Below, in pieces: positions 6,721-11,975 of a stretch of 11,975 nucleotides of DNA. Each line of letters starts with the position of its first letter. Position 1 is the first letter of the stretch. The stretch is from positions 1 to 11,975 of the forward strand of contig CAYMOV010000081.1 of the NCBI GenBank assembly GCA_964392085.1, written 5' to 3'. The notes under the pieces were generated by a model. That model made no database searches. It was not told the origin of the DNA and saw nothing but the letters and a program-made list of their open reading frames with translations. The translations under genes were made by a program, and so were the position numbers. Origin of the DNA: CAYMOV01 sp964392085 (GTDB taxonomy: Bacteria; Oederibacteriota; Muellerivitia; Muellerivitales; Muellerivitaceae).

Positions 6721-7197
6721 TTATATCTTCTTCGCCAGCACGGCCTTCCTCAACCCTTCCTTGTATTCCAACATCTTCTCCTGGAGTTTCGGGTCCCCGG
6801 TCCCCAGGATCTGCGCGGCCAGCAGTCCCGCGTTGAAGGCGCCGCCGATGGCCACCACGGCCACGGGGATGCCCTTGGGCATCTGAACCATCGCCAGGAG
6901 CGAGTCTTGGCCCTTAAGGGGTTCCGAGGAGAGGGGGACGCCGATGACGGGAAGGGGCGTCAGGGCCGCCACGACGCCGGCCAGGTGGGCGGCCAACCCG
7001 GCGCCGCAGATCATGACCTTGTAGCCCTTGGACCGGGCCGTCTCGGCGAACTCCGCCACTTCCTTCGGGGCCCGATGGGCGGACAGGACTTGCATAGACG
7101 ATCCGATCCCGAATTGATCCAGGGCCTCGGCGGCGGCCTTCATGACAGGCAGGTCGGAATCGCTTCCCATCAGGATGGCGACTTGGGGCTGGGGCAT
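6721..7197 (-). CDS. purE: N5-carboxyaminoimidazole ribonucleotide mutase PurE
   Basis: It converts N5-CAIR to 4-carboxy-AIR in purine biosynthesis, in the cytosol. The 158-residue length is typical of class I PurE. Landmarks are GSDSDLPVM (residues 11-19), LSAHRAPKE with His41 in the position of the catalytic histidine, GAGLAAHLAGVVAA, the LPVIGVPL strand, GQDSLLAMVQMPKGIPVA and AIGGAFNAGLLAAQIL. Two usually invariant spots differ slightly (GAGLAAHLAG instead of GAGGAAHLPG; GAFNAG instead of GAANAG). The start is fixed by GAGGAG (plus-strand 7204-7209), six bases before the ATG. No purK is next to it; it stands alone, converging on msrA and diverging from the SET gene. Confidence 0.96.
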   Translation of the reverse strand: MPQPQVAILMGSDSDLPVMKAAAEALDQFGIGSSMQVLSAHRAPKEVAEFAETARSKGYKVMICGAGLAAHLAGVVAALTPLPVIGVPLSSEPLKGQDSLLAMVQMPKGIPVAVVAIGGAFNAGLLAAQILGTGDPKLQEKMLEYKEGLRKAVLAKKI

Positions 7198-7226
7198 GAC
7201 GTGCTCCTCGGGGCTTTGGTGGGTGC

Positions 7227-7255
7227 ATTCTGGCAGGGAGCCCCCCTCCGCTCAA
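7227..7255 (-). promoter_or_regulatory. Probable purE promoter
   Basis: On the minus strand TTGAGC (7250-7255), a 17-bp spacer and CAGAAT (7227-7232) match four of six positions each. Transcription would start near 7220, leaving a short leader of about 20 nt that contains the GAGGAG ribosome binding site. Confidence 0.4.
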
Positions 7256-7308
7256 GGGCCTCCCCTAAAATTCGGCCTGGATGGCCCCTGGGAGGCCCCT
7301 TGTCATCC

Positions 7309-7337
7309 ATGACCGCCAGGGGGGTTTCGGCTACAAT
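7309..7337 (+). promoter_or_regulatory. Probable promoter of the SET-domain gene
   Basis: ATGACC (7309-7314), a 17-bp spacer and TACAAT (7332-7337). Transcription would start near 7344, downstream of the ATG at 7281, so that ATG cannot be the start if this promoter is used. Confidence 0.45.
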
Positions 7338-7409
7338 TCTCGACCAACCCGTCCCCGAGGCGACCTCGGGTTCAGGGCCACTCGAACCAAAGGATGGAAC
7401 CCAACCACC

Positions 7410-7877
7410 GTGTTGATCAAACCCTGGATTTGCGACAAGGTCGAAGTGAAACCCGCCCCCTCTGGCGGGAAGGGGATGTACGCCACCGGATCCTTCGTAC
7501 CGGGCGAGAAGATCGGTGCCTTCGGCGGGGCGGTCATGTCCGACGAGCAATACCTGGAGCTCCGTAAGACCAAGACCGATGACGACCTCAACATGGACCA
7601 GGCGATGTACATCCACCCGGGACTGATCCTGATGCACGACCCCGAGATGGAGTATTACCCCCTCTGCTTCTCGAACCATTCCTGCGACGCCAACGCCAAG
7701 GTGAAGGACGGGATCGTCCTGGTGGCGGCCCGGGCCATCTCCCCCGGCGAGGAGATCTGCTGGGATTACCGCATCACCGATAACGTGGGGATCTGGGGCT
7801 ACGAGTTCAAGTGCGGCTGCGGTTCGCCCAAGTGCGGGGGAGCCGTCAAGATCGGGCCGAAGCACCGGATAAAATAA
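7410..7877 (+). CDS. Small SET-domain protein (putative protein lysine methyltransferase)
   Basis: A protein of 155 residues from the GTG at 7410. SET domains transfer methyl groups from S-adenosylmethionine to lysine; substrates of stand-alone bacterial members are mostly unknown. Visible parts are VEVKPAPSGGKGMYAT (the start of the fold, with GKGxxA for cofactor binding), a middle insert, CFSNHSCDANAKVKD (the NHSCxPN-type motif with Ala instead of Pro), ARAISPGEEICWDY (the GEEIxxDY motif) and a post-SET-like CGCGSPKCGG. The frame is open up to an ATG at 7281, but a promoter lies between it and the domain, and the upstream residues are low-complexity. The GTG at 7410 and a TTG at 7413 are both possible; neither has a strong ribosome binding site (AAAGGA ends 16 nt before), so the exact start is uncertain. 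It diverges from purE. Confidence 0.86.
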   Translation: MLIKPWICDKVEVKPAPSGGKGMYATGSFVPGEKIGAFGGAVMSDEQYLELRKTKTDDDLNMDQAMYIHPGLILMHDPEMEYYPLCFSNHSCDANAKVKDGIVLVAARAISPGEEICWDYRITDNVGIWGYEFKCGCGSPKCGGAVKIGPKHRIK

Positions 7878-7881
7878 AGGC

Positions 7882-8003
7882 GCCGTTGGCCGTTAGCGGT
7901 TGGCCGTTAGCTTAAAATACAAAAAGCGCCAGGAATCATCCCTAGGCGCTTTTGTTTTTGGGTTCAAGTTTGGGCCAACGGCTGACGGCAAGCGGCCAAC
8001 GGC
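7882..8003. repeat. Composite inverted-repeat element 2 around a bidirectional terminator
   Basis: The left arm (7882-7911) contains TGGCCGTTAGC twice (7887-7897 and 7901-7911); the right arm (7973-8003) contains GGCCAACGGC twice in the opposite sense (7973-7982 and 7994-8003). Arm pairing is imperfect but includes an 11-bp exact block. It brackets a terminator and fills the gap between the convergent stops of the SET gene (5 nt away) and the deiminase-like gene (8 nt away), exactly as element 1 does. Confidence 0.75.
7922..7959. terminator. Bidirectional terminator between the SET gene and the deiminase-like gene
   Basis: AAAAGCGCC (7922-7930) pairs perfectly with GGCGCTTTT (7945-7953), with AGG/CCT further in and a small loop. 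TTTTGTTTTTG follows on the plus strand and an A-run precedes it for the minus strand. Confidence 0.82.
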
Positions 8004-8011
8004 CCGGATGT

Positions 8012-9520
8012 CTATTTCAGTATTTGGCAGTGGATCCCGCCGGCGCCCCAAGAATAGCAGGGCACCTCGATCACCTCGTAGCCCGCGTCCCGGAAAACCT
8101 TGGCCCGCGCCTCGAACCGGGGATTGGGCATGGATTCCACCTCGTCCATCACGCGCCAAATGTTCCGGAGGCTGTCCTGGAAGACGTCCAGGCTTTCCCC
8201 GGTCCCTTTTTCCTGCCAGTTTTTGGCGTCCTCGTTGAGCTGGACCACCGCGTATTGGAGGAGCATCTGGGGAGTGGGGCCTTTGCCTTCGGAGATATGG
8301 GCCGGAAATTTCGCGAGCATCACCATGTATTTACCTGTGGCCAGGTCGCGGAATTTGCCGAAATTCACCGGGGAGCGGACCGGGTGGTCGTTGAAGGTCA
8401 GGCGGTAAACGTCGTAGCCCAGTTTCGACATTTGGATGGCGGTTTGCTCGTACTCCCAACGACATTTGGCTACGAACGCCGCGGGTAGGGCCTTGCCGCT
8501 CATGGCGTCCACGATGGTGCCCGGTGTGAATTCCGCCACGAAGGCGTCGGGCCGGCCGTTCCGGTGGTTATCCATGACCGACACCAGCATGTCCAGGTGG
8601 AAAAGCTCATTATTGCCCTTGGAAGGTTCCAGGAGGGCCTGCTCGGGCACGATGTAGACCGGCAGTCCTTCGTAGGCCTTGGAGAAGGCCGCACGGGCCT
8701 CCTCGATCTGGGTCCGGGTAAGGGGCTTTTGGGGGTCCCATTTACCCCGGGTCTCCTTCATGTACTGCAGGACCCGATGGCGCCCCAACAACAAGGAGGG
8801 CTGGTGGTCGGGTCCCCAGATCACTTCCAGGTCCCCACCCTCCCCGCTCAATTCCGAGGGAAGCTCCTTCACCGCGAAGACATCGGGATAGGCCTGGACG
8901 AGAGACTTCAAGAAATCGAGGTAGCCGAAATAATCGGAGGTTCCCCGGTATATGGTGGCGATCTTGTCCTCGGGTCGGATCATCATTTCCCCGATGTCTT
9001 GGGTCCAGATCAACGGGAAAGAGGTCGGGAAGAAGCGGATCCTCCGGCGGATTTCCCGGTTACTCCAGCCGTTGAAGTCGTGGAGGTATTCGGTGAAGAA
9101 TTCCTGCTCCTCGCCCAGGGACTCTGTGACGGATTTGGAGTCGGGCACCGCCACGTAAAGCTCGGTATCCTTCTGGAACTTGGGAAGGATCCTTCCGTGG
9201 GAGAAACGGAAATTAAGCCAATAGAGTTGCCGCTGGATGTCGCGGTAGGTTTTGGGGTCCGCCCCGGCGGGTCCGTTGAGGGTGGGAAGCATGAAATAGG
9301 AGGCTCGGTGGGGATCCAGTCCGATGACCCGCCTGTGGCCTGATCGTTCCGATTCAGGGATCCATTGCCCGGGTTTGAGATAGGCGGATTTTTCCTGGGG
9401 TGGGGGCGCCGTGCAAGTGGCCGTGAAATAAAGAATCCCGAATCCCAAGAAAAGGCCCAAGCAAGGGATCCAAATCCACTTGAGGGTTTTATGGGGTGGT
9501 GAGGTATTGGGGTTGGACAT
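8012..9520 (-). CDS. Membrane-anchored guanidino-group-modifying hydrolase (peptidylarginine/agmatine deiminase-like)
   Basis: Members of this superfamily attack guanidino carbons (arginine, peptidyl-arginine, agmatine) through a cysteine. Starting at the ATG at plus-strand 9520 the product has 502 residues: polar N terminus, membrane segment 15-33 (WIWIPCLGLFLGFGILYF), then an outer domain. All expected catalytic positions can be seen in order: WTQD with Asp175, GEGGD with Glu227, FHLDM with His308 and Asp310, and GAGGIHCQILK at the very end with Cys498 as nucleophile. The pattern lies between peptidylarginine deiminases (WMQD, VGHVD, EVHCGTN) and agmatine deiminases (EGGS, GGGNIHC). Cys36 after the membrane segment is not in a proper lipobox. 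The frame is open up to 9667, but the promoter overlaps that stretch; ATG at 9583 is another option. The terminal position of the Cys and full tetrad suggest an active enzyme; substrate unknown. Confidence 0.8.
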   Translation of the reverse strand: MSNPNTSPPHKTLKWIWIPCLGLFLGFGILYFTATCTAPPPQEKSAYLKPGQWIPESERSGHRRVIGLDPHRASYFMLPTLNGPAGADPKTYRDIQRQLYWLNFRFSHGRILPKFQKDTELYVAVPDSKSVTESLGEEQEFFTEYLHDFNGWSNREIRRRIRFFPTSFPLIWTQDIGEMMIRPEDKIATIYRGTSDYFGYLDFLKSLVQAYPDVFAVKELPSELSGEGGDLEVIWGPDHQPSLLLGRHRVLQYMKETRGKWDPQKPLTRTQIEEARAAFSKAYEGLPVYIVPEQALLEPSKGNNELFHLDMLVSVMDNHRNGRPDAFVAEFTPGTIVDAMSGKALPAAFVAKCRWEYEQTAIQMSKLGYDVYRLTFNDHPVRSPVNFGKFRDLATGKYMVMLAKFPAHISEGKGPTPQMLLQYAVVQLNEDAKNWQEKGTGESLDVFQDSLRNIWRVMDEVESMPNPRFEARAKVFRDAGYEVIEVPCYSWGAGGIHCQILK

Positions 9521-9634
9521 GGGCCCTAAGATTTGCAAGAAATGTTCCGATATCCAACCACTGAAAGCGAATTCAGGCATCGATTTCAGAGACGGTTGGA
9601 AACGTTCAACCGGGTGCCCGGCCGCGTTGGGAAT

Positions 9635-9662
9635 TTTATATGTCCAATAAATGACTTTCCAA
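9635..9662 (-). promoter_or_regulatory. Promoter of the deiminase-like gene
   Basis: On the minus strand TTGGAA (9657-9662), a 16-bp spacer and TATAAA (9635-9640). Transcription would start near 9628 with a leader of roughly 110 nt before the ATG at 9520. The -35 box and spacer are inside the palindrome at 9643-9675. Confidence 0.55.
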
Positions 9663-9675
9663 GTCATTTATTGGA
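9643..9675. promoter_or_regulatory. 33-bp perfect palindrome, candidate operator
   Basis: TCCAATAAATGACTT (9643-9657), a TCC spacer and the exact inverse AAGTCATTTATTGGA (9661-9675). It is AT-rich in GC-rich surroundings and covers the -35 box and spacer of the minus-strand promoter, where a dimeric repressor would block transcription. No U-tract makes it a terminator. No regulator gene lies nearby. Confidence 0.6.
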
Positions 9676-10107
9676 TTCGACCCGTGATGGACGTTGATCC
9701 CATCGTCGGGATCTTCGGGGCCCCATCTGCCTGGCTGGGTGGATTGTTCCGGGGCCTGGGAAGCGGAGAATAAACCGCCCGGGGGAAAGCCTCAACCCAA
9801 GGTGGGGGGGATTGGAGGGGCCCTTTTACTGGGGTTTGGTGTGGACGCTTAGGCTGAGCGGGGGTCGGTACCTGTGATTTCGACTCCCTATTCACCCGGT
9901 CGACGGGTAAAATACCCCACTACAAAAATCCAGTCCGGTCCAACACCACCAACGCCCTGACAACACCCGCCACGCCTCTTCCGGACCCCATGGGTCCCAT
10001 GACTTACGTACTTCCAACCCATACTCCCCTGAACATGCCCTTTGGGCCGAACCCCCTCCTGCCCCGTTCCCGCGTCCCGCGGGGACGGGCCGACTGAGGC
10101 TAGGCCC
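9676..10107. other. 432-bp intergenic stretch before flgE
   Basis: No convincing gene is seen. There are short palindromes: GGGTA-AAA-TACCC (9905-9917), partly exclusive with an ACCCG/CGGGT hairpin just before it; and GACCC-CAT-GGGTC (9984-9996) competing with CATGGG-T-CCCATG (9989-10001). A TAAAAT at 9908-9913 has no good -35. I found no sigma-28 or sigma-54 promoter pattern that fits well, so the origin of flgE transcription is unclear. Confidence 0.5.
10063..10089 (+). promoter_or_regulatory. Strong hairpin just upstream of the flgE ribosome binding site
   Basis: In RNA, CCCGUUCCC (10063-10071) pairs with GGGGACGGG (10081-10089), one G-U pair included, and the loop GCGUCCCGC pairs on as GCG/CGC, giving 12 pairs around a 3-nt loop. 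It ends 18 nt before the ATG and 6 nt before GAGG. No U-tract follows, so it is not a typical terminator. Confidence 0.55.
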
Positions 10108-11975
10108 ATGGGCGTCCGAGCCATGTACAGCGGGGTCAGCGGTCTCCAGACCCAAACCAATTGGCTTGATGTTATCGGCAACAACGTCGCCAACGTCAAT
10201 ACGACCGCCTACAAGGGAACCCGGGCCACCTTCGCGGACCAACTGAGCCAAAACCTCAGCTCCGCCGTGGGGAGTTCCATCTCATCAAGCTTGGGCGGGA
10301 TGAACGGGCTCCAGGTCGGGCTCGGCACCAAACTGCAAAGCCTCCAGACCCTTTTCCAACAAGGCGCCTTGCTCACCACGGGCGCCCCCATGGACATGGG
10401 AATCGAGGGGAGCGGGTTTCTCGTGGCCCAGAAGGGCGACCAGTCCTACCTCACCCGTGCGGGGAACCTCACCTTTGACGCGGCGGGTTACCTGGTGGAC
10501 GCCCAAGGGGGACGGATCCAGGGGTTTGAGGCCAACACCCAATTCACCCAACGGGTCCTGAATTCCTACTCGAACGTCCCCGGCCAGCCACTCACGGCGA
10601 CGAACGCGGCCTTGGTCCTCCAGAACAACGACGCTTCCCGCTTATCCGCGATCCAGATCAACCAATCCATGACCCTGCCGCCGAAGGCCACGACCCAGGT
10701 GACGTTTCAGGGGAACCTGGACGCCTTCAACCAGGTCGGCCAGTCGGGCGCCATCCTCGACCTGGCACCGGGCGGCCGCCCCGTCCTTCCACTGGCGGTC
10801 AACATCTTCCTGTTCCCGCCGGGGATCGCGGTGGACCCCACCCGGATCGTGCCCCAATTCAACGCGACGGGGGGGTTCTCCTTCCACCAGGTCTCCAACA
10901 TGTCGAACAACATCGCTTATCCCATCTTCAATGGGGGCATCGATTTGGGTTTGGTCCAAGCCTTTGAGGGTAATTACGCTTGGGAACAACAGCCTCCGCT
11001 CGACCCCGCGGCCGCGACTCAATCCACGATCTATGACTCCCACGGCAATCCCCGCCAATTGACCGTCCAGTTCTACCAGGTGAACGACCTGGGGGCCGGC
11101 GGAGTCAACCCATCCCCAGGGCCCAGCCAGGCCCTCTACGCCTGGTACGCCTTCGACACCACGGGAGGGGAGAAGCCCTCCACGGCCAACCTGGTGGGGG
11201 GGACCGGCATGTTGGAGGGCGAGATGCCCTTCGACCCGAACCAGTTCTGGTACGACCGCGGCCAGAACGGCGCCCTGTTCATGGGGGACTTCCTTTGGTT
11301 CAACACCGACGGGTCCCTGGCCTCCACGGGCGGGAGCGGCGGCCCGGTTCCCACGCCGCCAGGGGTCCCCAACTTCATGTCGGTACCCCGGATCTACGTG
11401 CCGATGACGAACCAAGCGAACCCCCCCATTTCCCCCAATCCAAATTTCGGCTCGGAGATCATGTCCGTGGACCTGAATTTCGGGAACTTCGGGCTCCTCG
11501 GGACGGGCCAGCGGAATGGGATCACCGGCGACGCGGCCGGAAGCTATCAAACGTTGAACGGGGTGCTCCAGTACCAACCGAATTCCCATGTGTCGGTGGC
11601 CTCCCAAGATGGGTATGCCGAGGGACAACTCCAGGGCCTAGGCTGGGACCAGACGGGGACCCTGGAAGGGAGCTTCTCCAACGGCCAGCAGGTGGCCTTG
11701 GCGCAGGTCGCCTTGGCCAACGTGGCGAACCCGAACGGGTTGGTGAGCCAGGGGAGCGGTCAGTACTCGCCGGGGCCCAACGCGGGGCCGGTCACCGTGG
11801 GGACCCCGGGTCAGGATGGACTGGGGAAAATCCAGGGCGGCTCCCTGGAGGGATCCAACGTCGACCTGACGGTGCAACTCACCGACATGATCCGGGCCCA
11901 ACGGGGGATGGACGCCAGCGCCCGGATCTTCACGGGCGAGGCGATCAGCGAGACGACGTTGACGAACCTGGGAAG
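10108..11975 (+). CDS. flgE: Flagellar hook protein FlgE, 3' end cut by the window
   Basis: FlgE forms the hook joining the flagellar rod to the filament, exported by the flagellar type III apparatus. The frame is open from the ATG at 10108 to the right edge (622 codons, no stop). GAGG at 10096-10099 is the ribosome binding site; an ATG at 10123 has none. The N terminus (MGVRAMYSGVSGLQTQTNWLDVIGNN, residues 1-26, then VANVNTTAYKG) is the rod/hook D0 signature. MGIEGSGFLVAQKG and YLTRAGNLTFDAAGYLVDAQG are the FlgE/F/G core, and IYDSHGNPRQLTVQFYQ is the hook-specific domain. Near the edge GSLEGSNVDLTVQLTDMIRAQRGMDASARIFT is the C-terminal D0 coil, so only a few residues are missing. It is far longer than the about 400 residues of E. 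coli FlgE; extra sequence lies in the outer domains around residues 200-300 and 330-470. Confidence 0.93.
   Translation, partial: MGVRAMYSGVSGLQTQTNWLDVIGNNVANVNTTAYKGTRATFADQLSQNLSSAVGSSISSSLGGMNGLQVGLGTKLQSLQTLFQQGALLTTGAPMDMGIEGSGFLVAQKGDQSYLTRAGNLTFDAAGYLVDAQGGRIQGFEANTQFTQRVLNSYSNVPGQPLTATNAALVLQNNDASRLSAIQINQSMTLPPKATTQVTFQGNLDAFNQVGQSGAILDLAPGGRPVLPLAVNIFLFPPGIAVDPTRIVPQFNATGGFSFHQVSNMSNNIAYPIFNGGIDLGLVQAFEGNYAWEQQPPLDPAAATQSTIYDSHGNPRQLTVQFYQVNDLGAGGVNPSPGPSQALYAWYAFDTTGGEKPSTANLVGGTGMLEGEMPFDPNQFWYDRGQNGALFMGDFLWFNTDGSLASTGGSGGPVPTPPGVPNFMSVPRIYVPMTNQANPPISPNPNFGSEIMSVDLNFGNFGLLGTGQRNGITGDAAGSYQTLNGVLQYQPNSHVSVASQDGYAEGQLQGLGWDQTGTLEGSFSNGQQVALAQVALANVANPNGLVSQGSGQYSPGPNAGPVTVGTPGQDGLGKIQGGSLEGSNVDLTVQLTDMIRAQRGMDASARIFTGEAISETTLTNLG

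Noticed and set aside
7281..7409. Upstream ATG start for the SET protein
   Set aside because: A promoter-like pair lies downstream of it and the extra residues do not resemble the domain.
8564..9343. Plus-strand open frame of 259 codons
   Set aside because: Antisense to the deiminase-like gene, whose catalytic motifs are all in the other strand; no domain seen.
9521..9667. Longer N terminus for the deiminase-like protein
   Set aside because: It begins inside the palindrome and upstream of the likely transcription start; the start at 9520 puts the membrane segment near the N terminus.
9687..9773. 28-codon plus-strand frame (MDVDPIVGIFGAPSAWLGG at its start)
   Set aside because: Hydrophobic small-peptide look, but there is no ribosome binding site or promoter to support it.
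9668..9895. Minus-strand Pro-rich frame of 75 codons
   Set aside because: GTG start without ribosome binding site, no recognisable motif, biased composition.
10045..10098. GCCGAA/GCCGACTG strings resembling a sigma-28 -10 element before flgE
   Set aside because: No TAAA-type -35 at the required spacing; GC-rich chance matches are likely.
10642..11628. Minus-strand open frame of 328 codons inside flgE
   Set aside because: It lies antisense to a clear flgE reading frame; composition (Gly/Val/Arg/His-rich, no domain) is that of a GC-rich shadow frame.

Overview
The window is GC-rich bacterial chromosome with no tRNA, rRNA, CRISPR array or transposase that I can recognise. The host is probably a flagellated, biomass-degrading, Gram-negative-type bacterium. 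The signs are a modular xylanase with a cellulose-binding module and a FlgD-like C-terminal domain, threonine/proline-rich linkers on surface proteins, membrane-anchored enzymes and a flagellar hook gene. This style is common in genomes of little-cultured lineages (for example FCPU426- or Elusimicrobiota-like groups), but I cannot fix the phylum from this sequence, so that is inference.

Layout. (1) 3-2285 (+): the C-terminal three quarters or so of a secreted GH30-type xylanase cut by the window edge, carrying a malectin/CBM57-like module, a CBM3 and a FlgD-like Ig domain. It ends in a strong terminator that runs directly into a near-consensus promoter. (2) 2381-3244 (+): a membrane-anchored PPC-domain protein with the same Thr/Pro linker type, probably translated from a leaderless mRNA. 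(3) 3410-4123 (+): a 237-residue protein of unknown function. (4) 4124-4461: an intergenic stretch with degenerate inverted repeats. (5) 4462-5930 (+): a LemA/GIDE two-gene operon with a GTGA overlap; the GIDE protein carries a canonical EF-hand loop. (6) 6019-6573 (+): msrA with two good ribosome binding sites, giving a possibly exported and a possibly cytosolic start. (7) 6721-7197 (-): purE, convergent with msrA. (8) 7410-7877 (+): a small SET-domain protein, divergent from purE. (9) 8012-9520 (-): a membrane-anchored hydrolase of the guanidino-group-modifying superfamily (peptidylarginine/agmatine deiminase-like), convergent with the SET gene. (10) 9521-10107: its promoter with a 33-bp palindrome, then about 430 bp without a convincing gene, ending in a strong hairpin. 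(11) 10108-11975 (+): flgE, open at the right edge and clearly longer than the usual hook protein.

The genes do not form one pathway. Three themes recur. The first is cell-surface or secreted proteins (xylanase, PPC protein, LemA/GIDE, exported MsrA, deiminase-like enzyme, hook). The second is a composite inverted-repeat element: both convergent gene pairs are separated by the same arrangement, a bidirectional terminator hairpin bracketed by inverted arms built from TGGCCGTTAGC-like units, filling almost the whole stop-to-stop gap. The third is promoters close to the sigma-70 consensus (TTGACC/TATAAT type) that help choose several start codons.

Most worth following up are the composite elements, the deiminase-like enzyme with its palindromic promoter, the EF-hand GIDE protein and the leaderless terminator-promoter junction.
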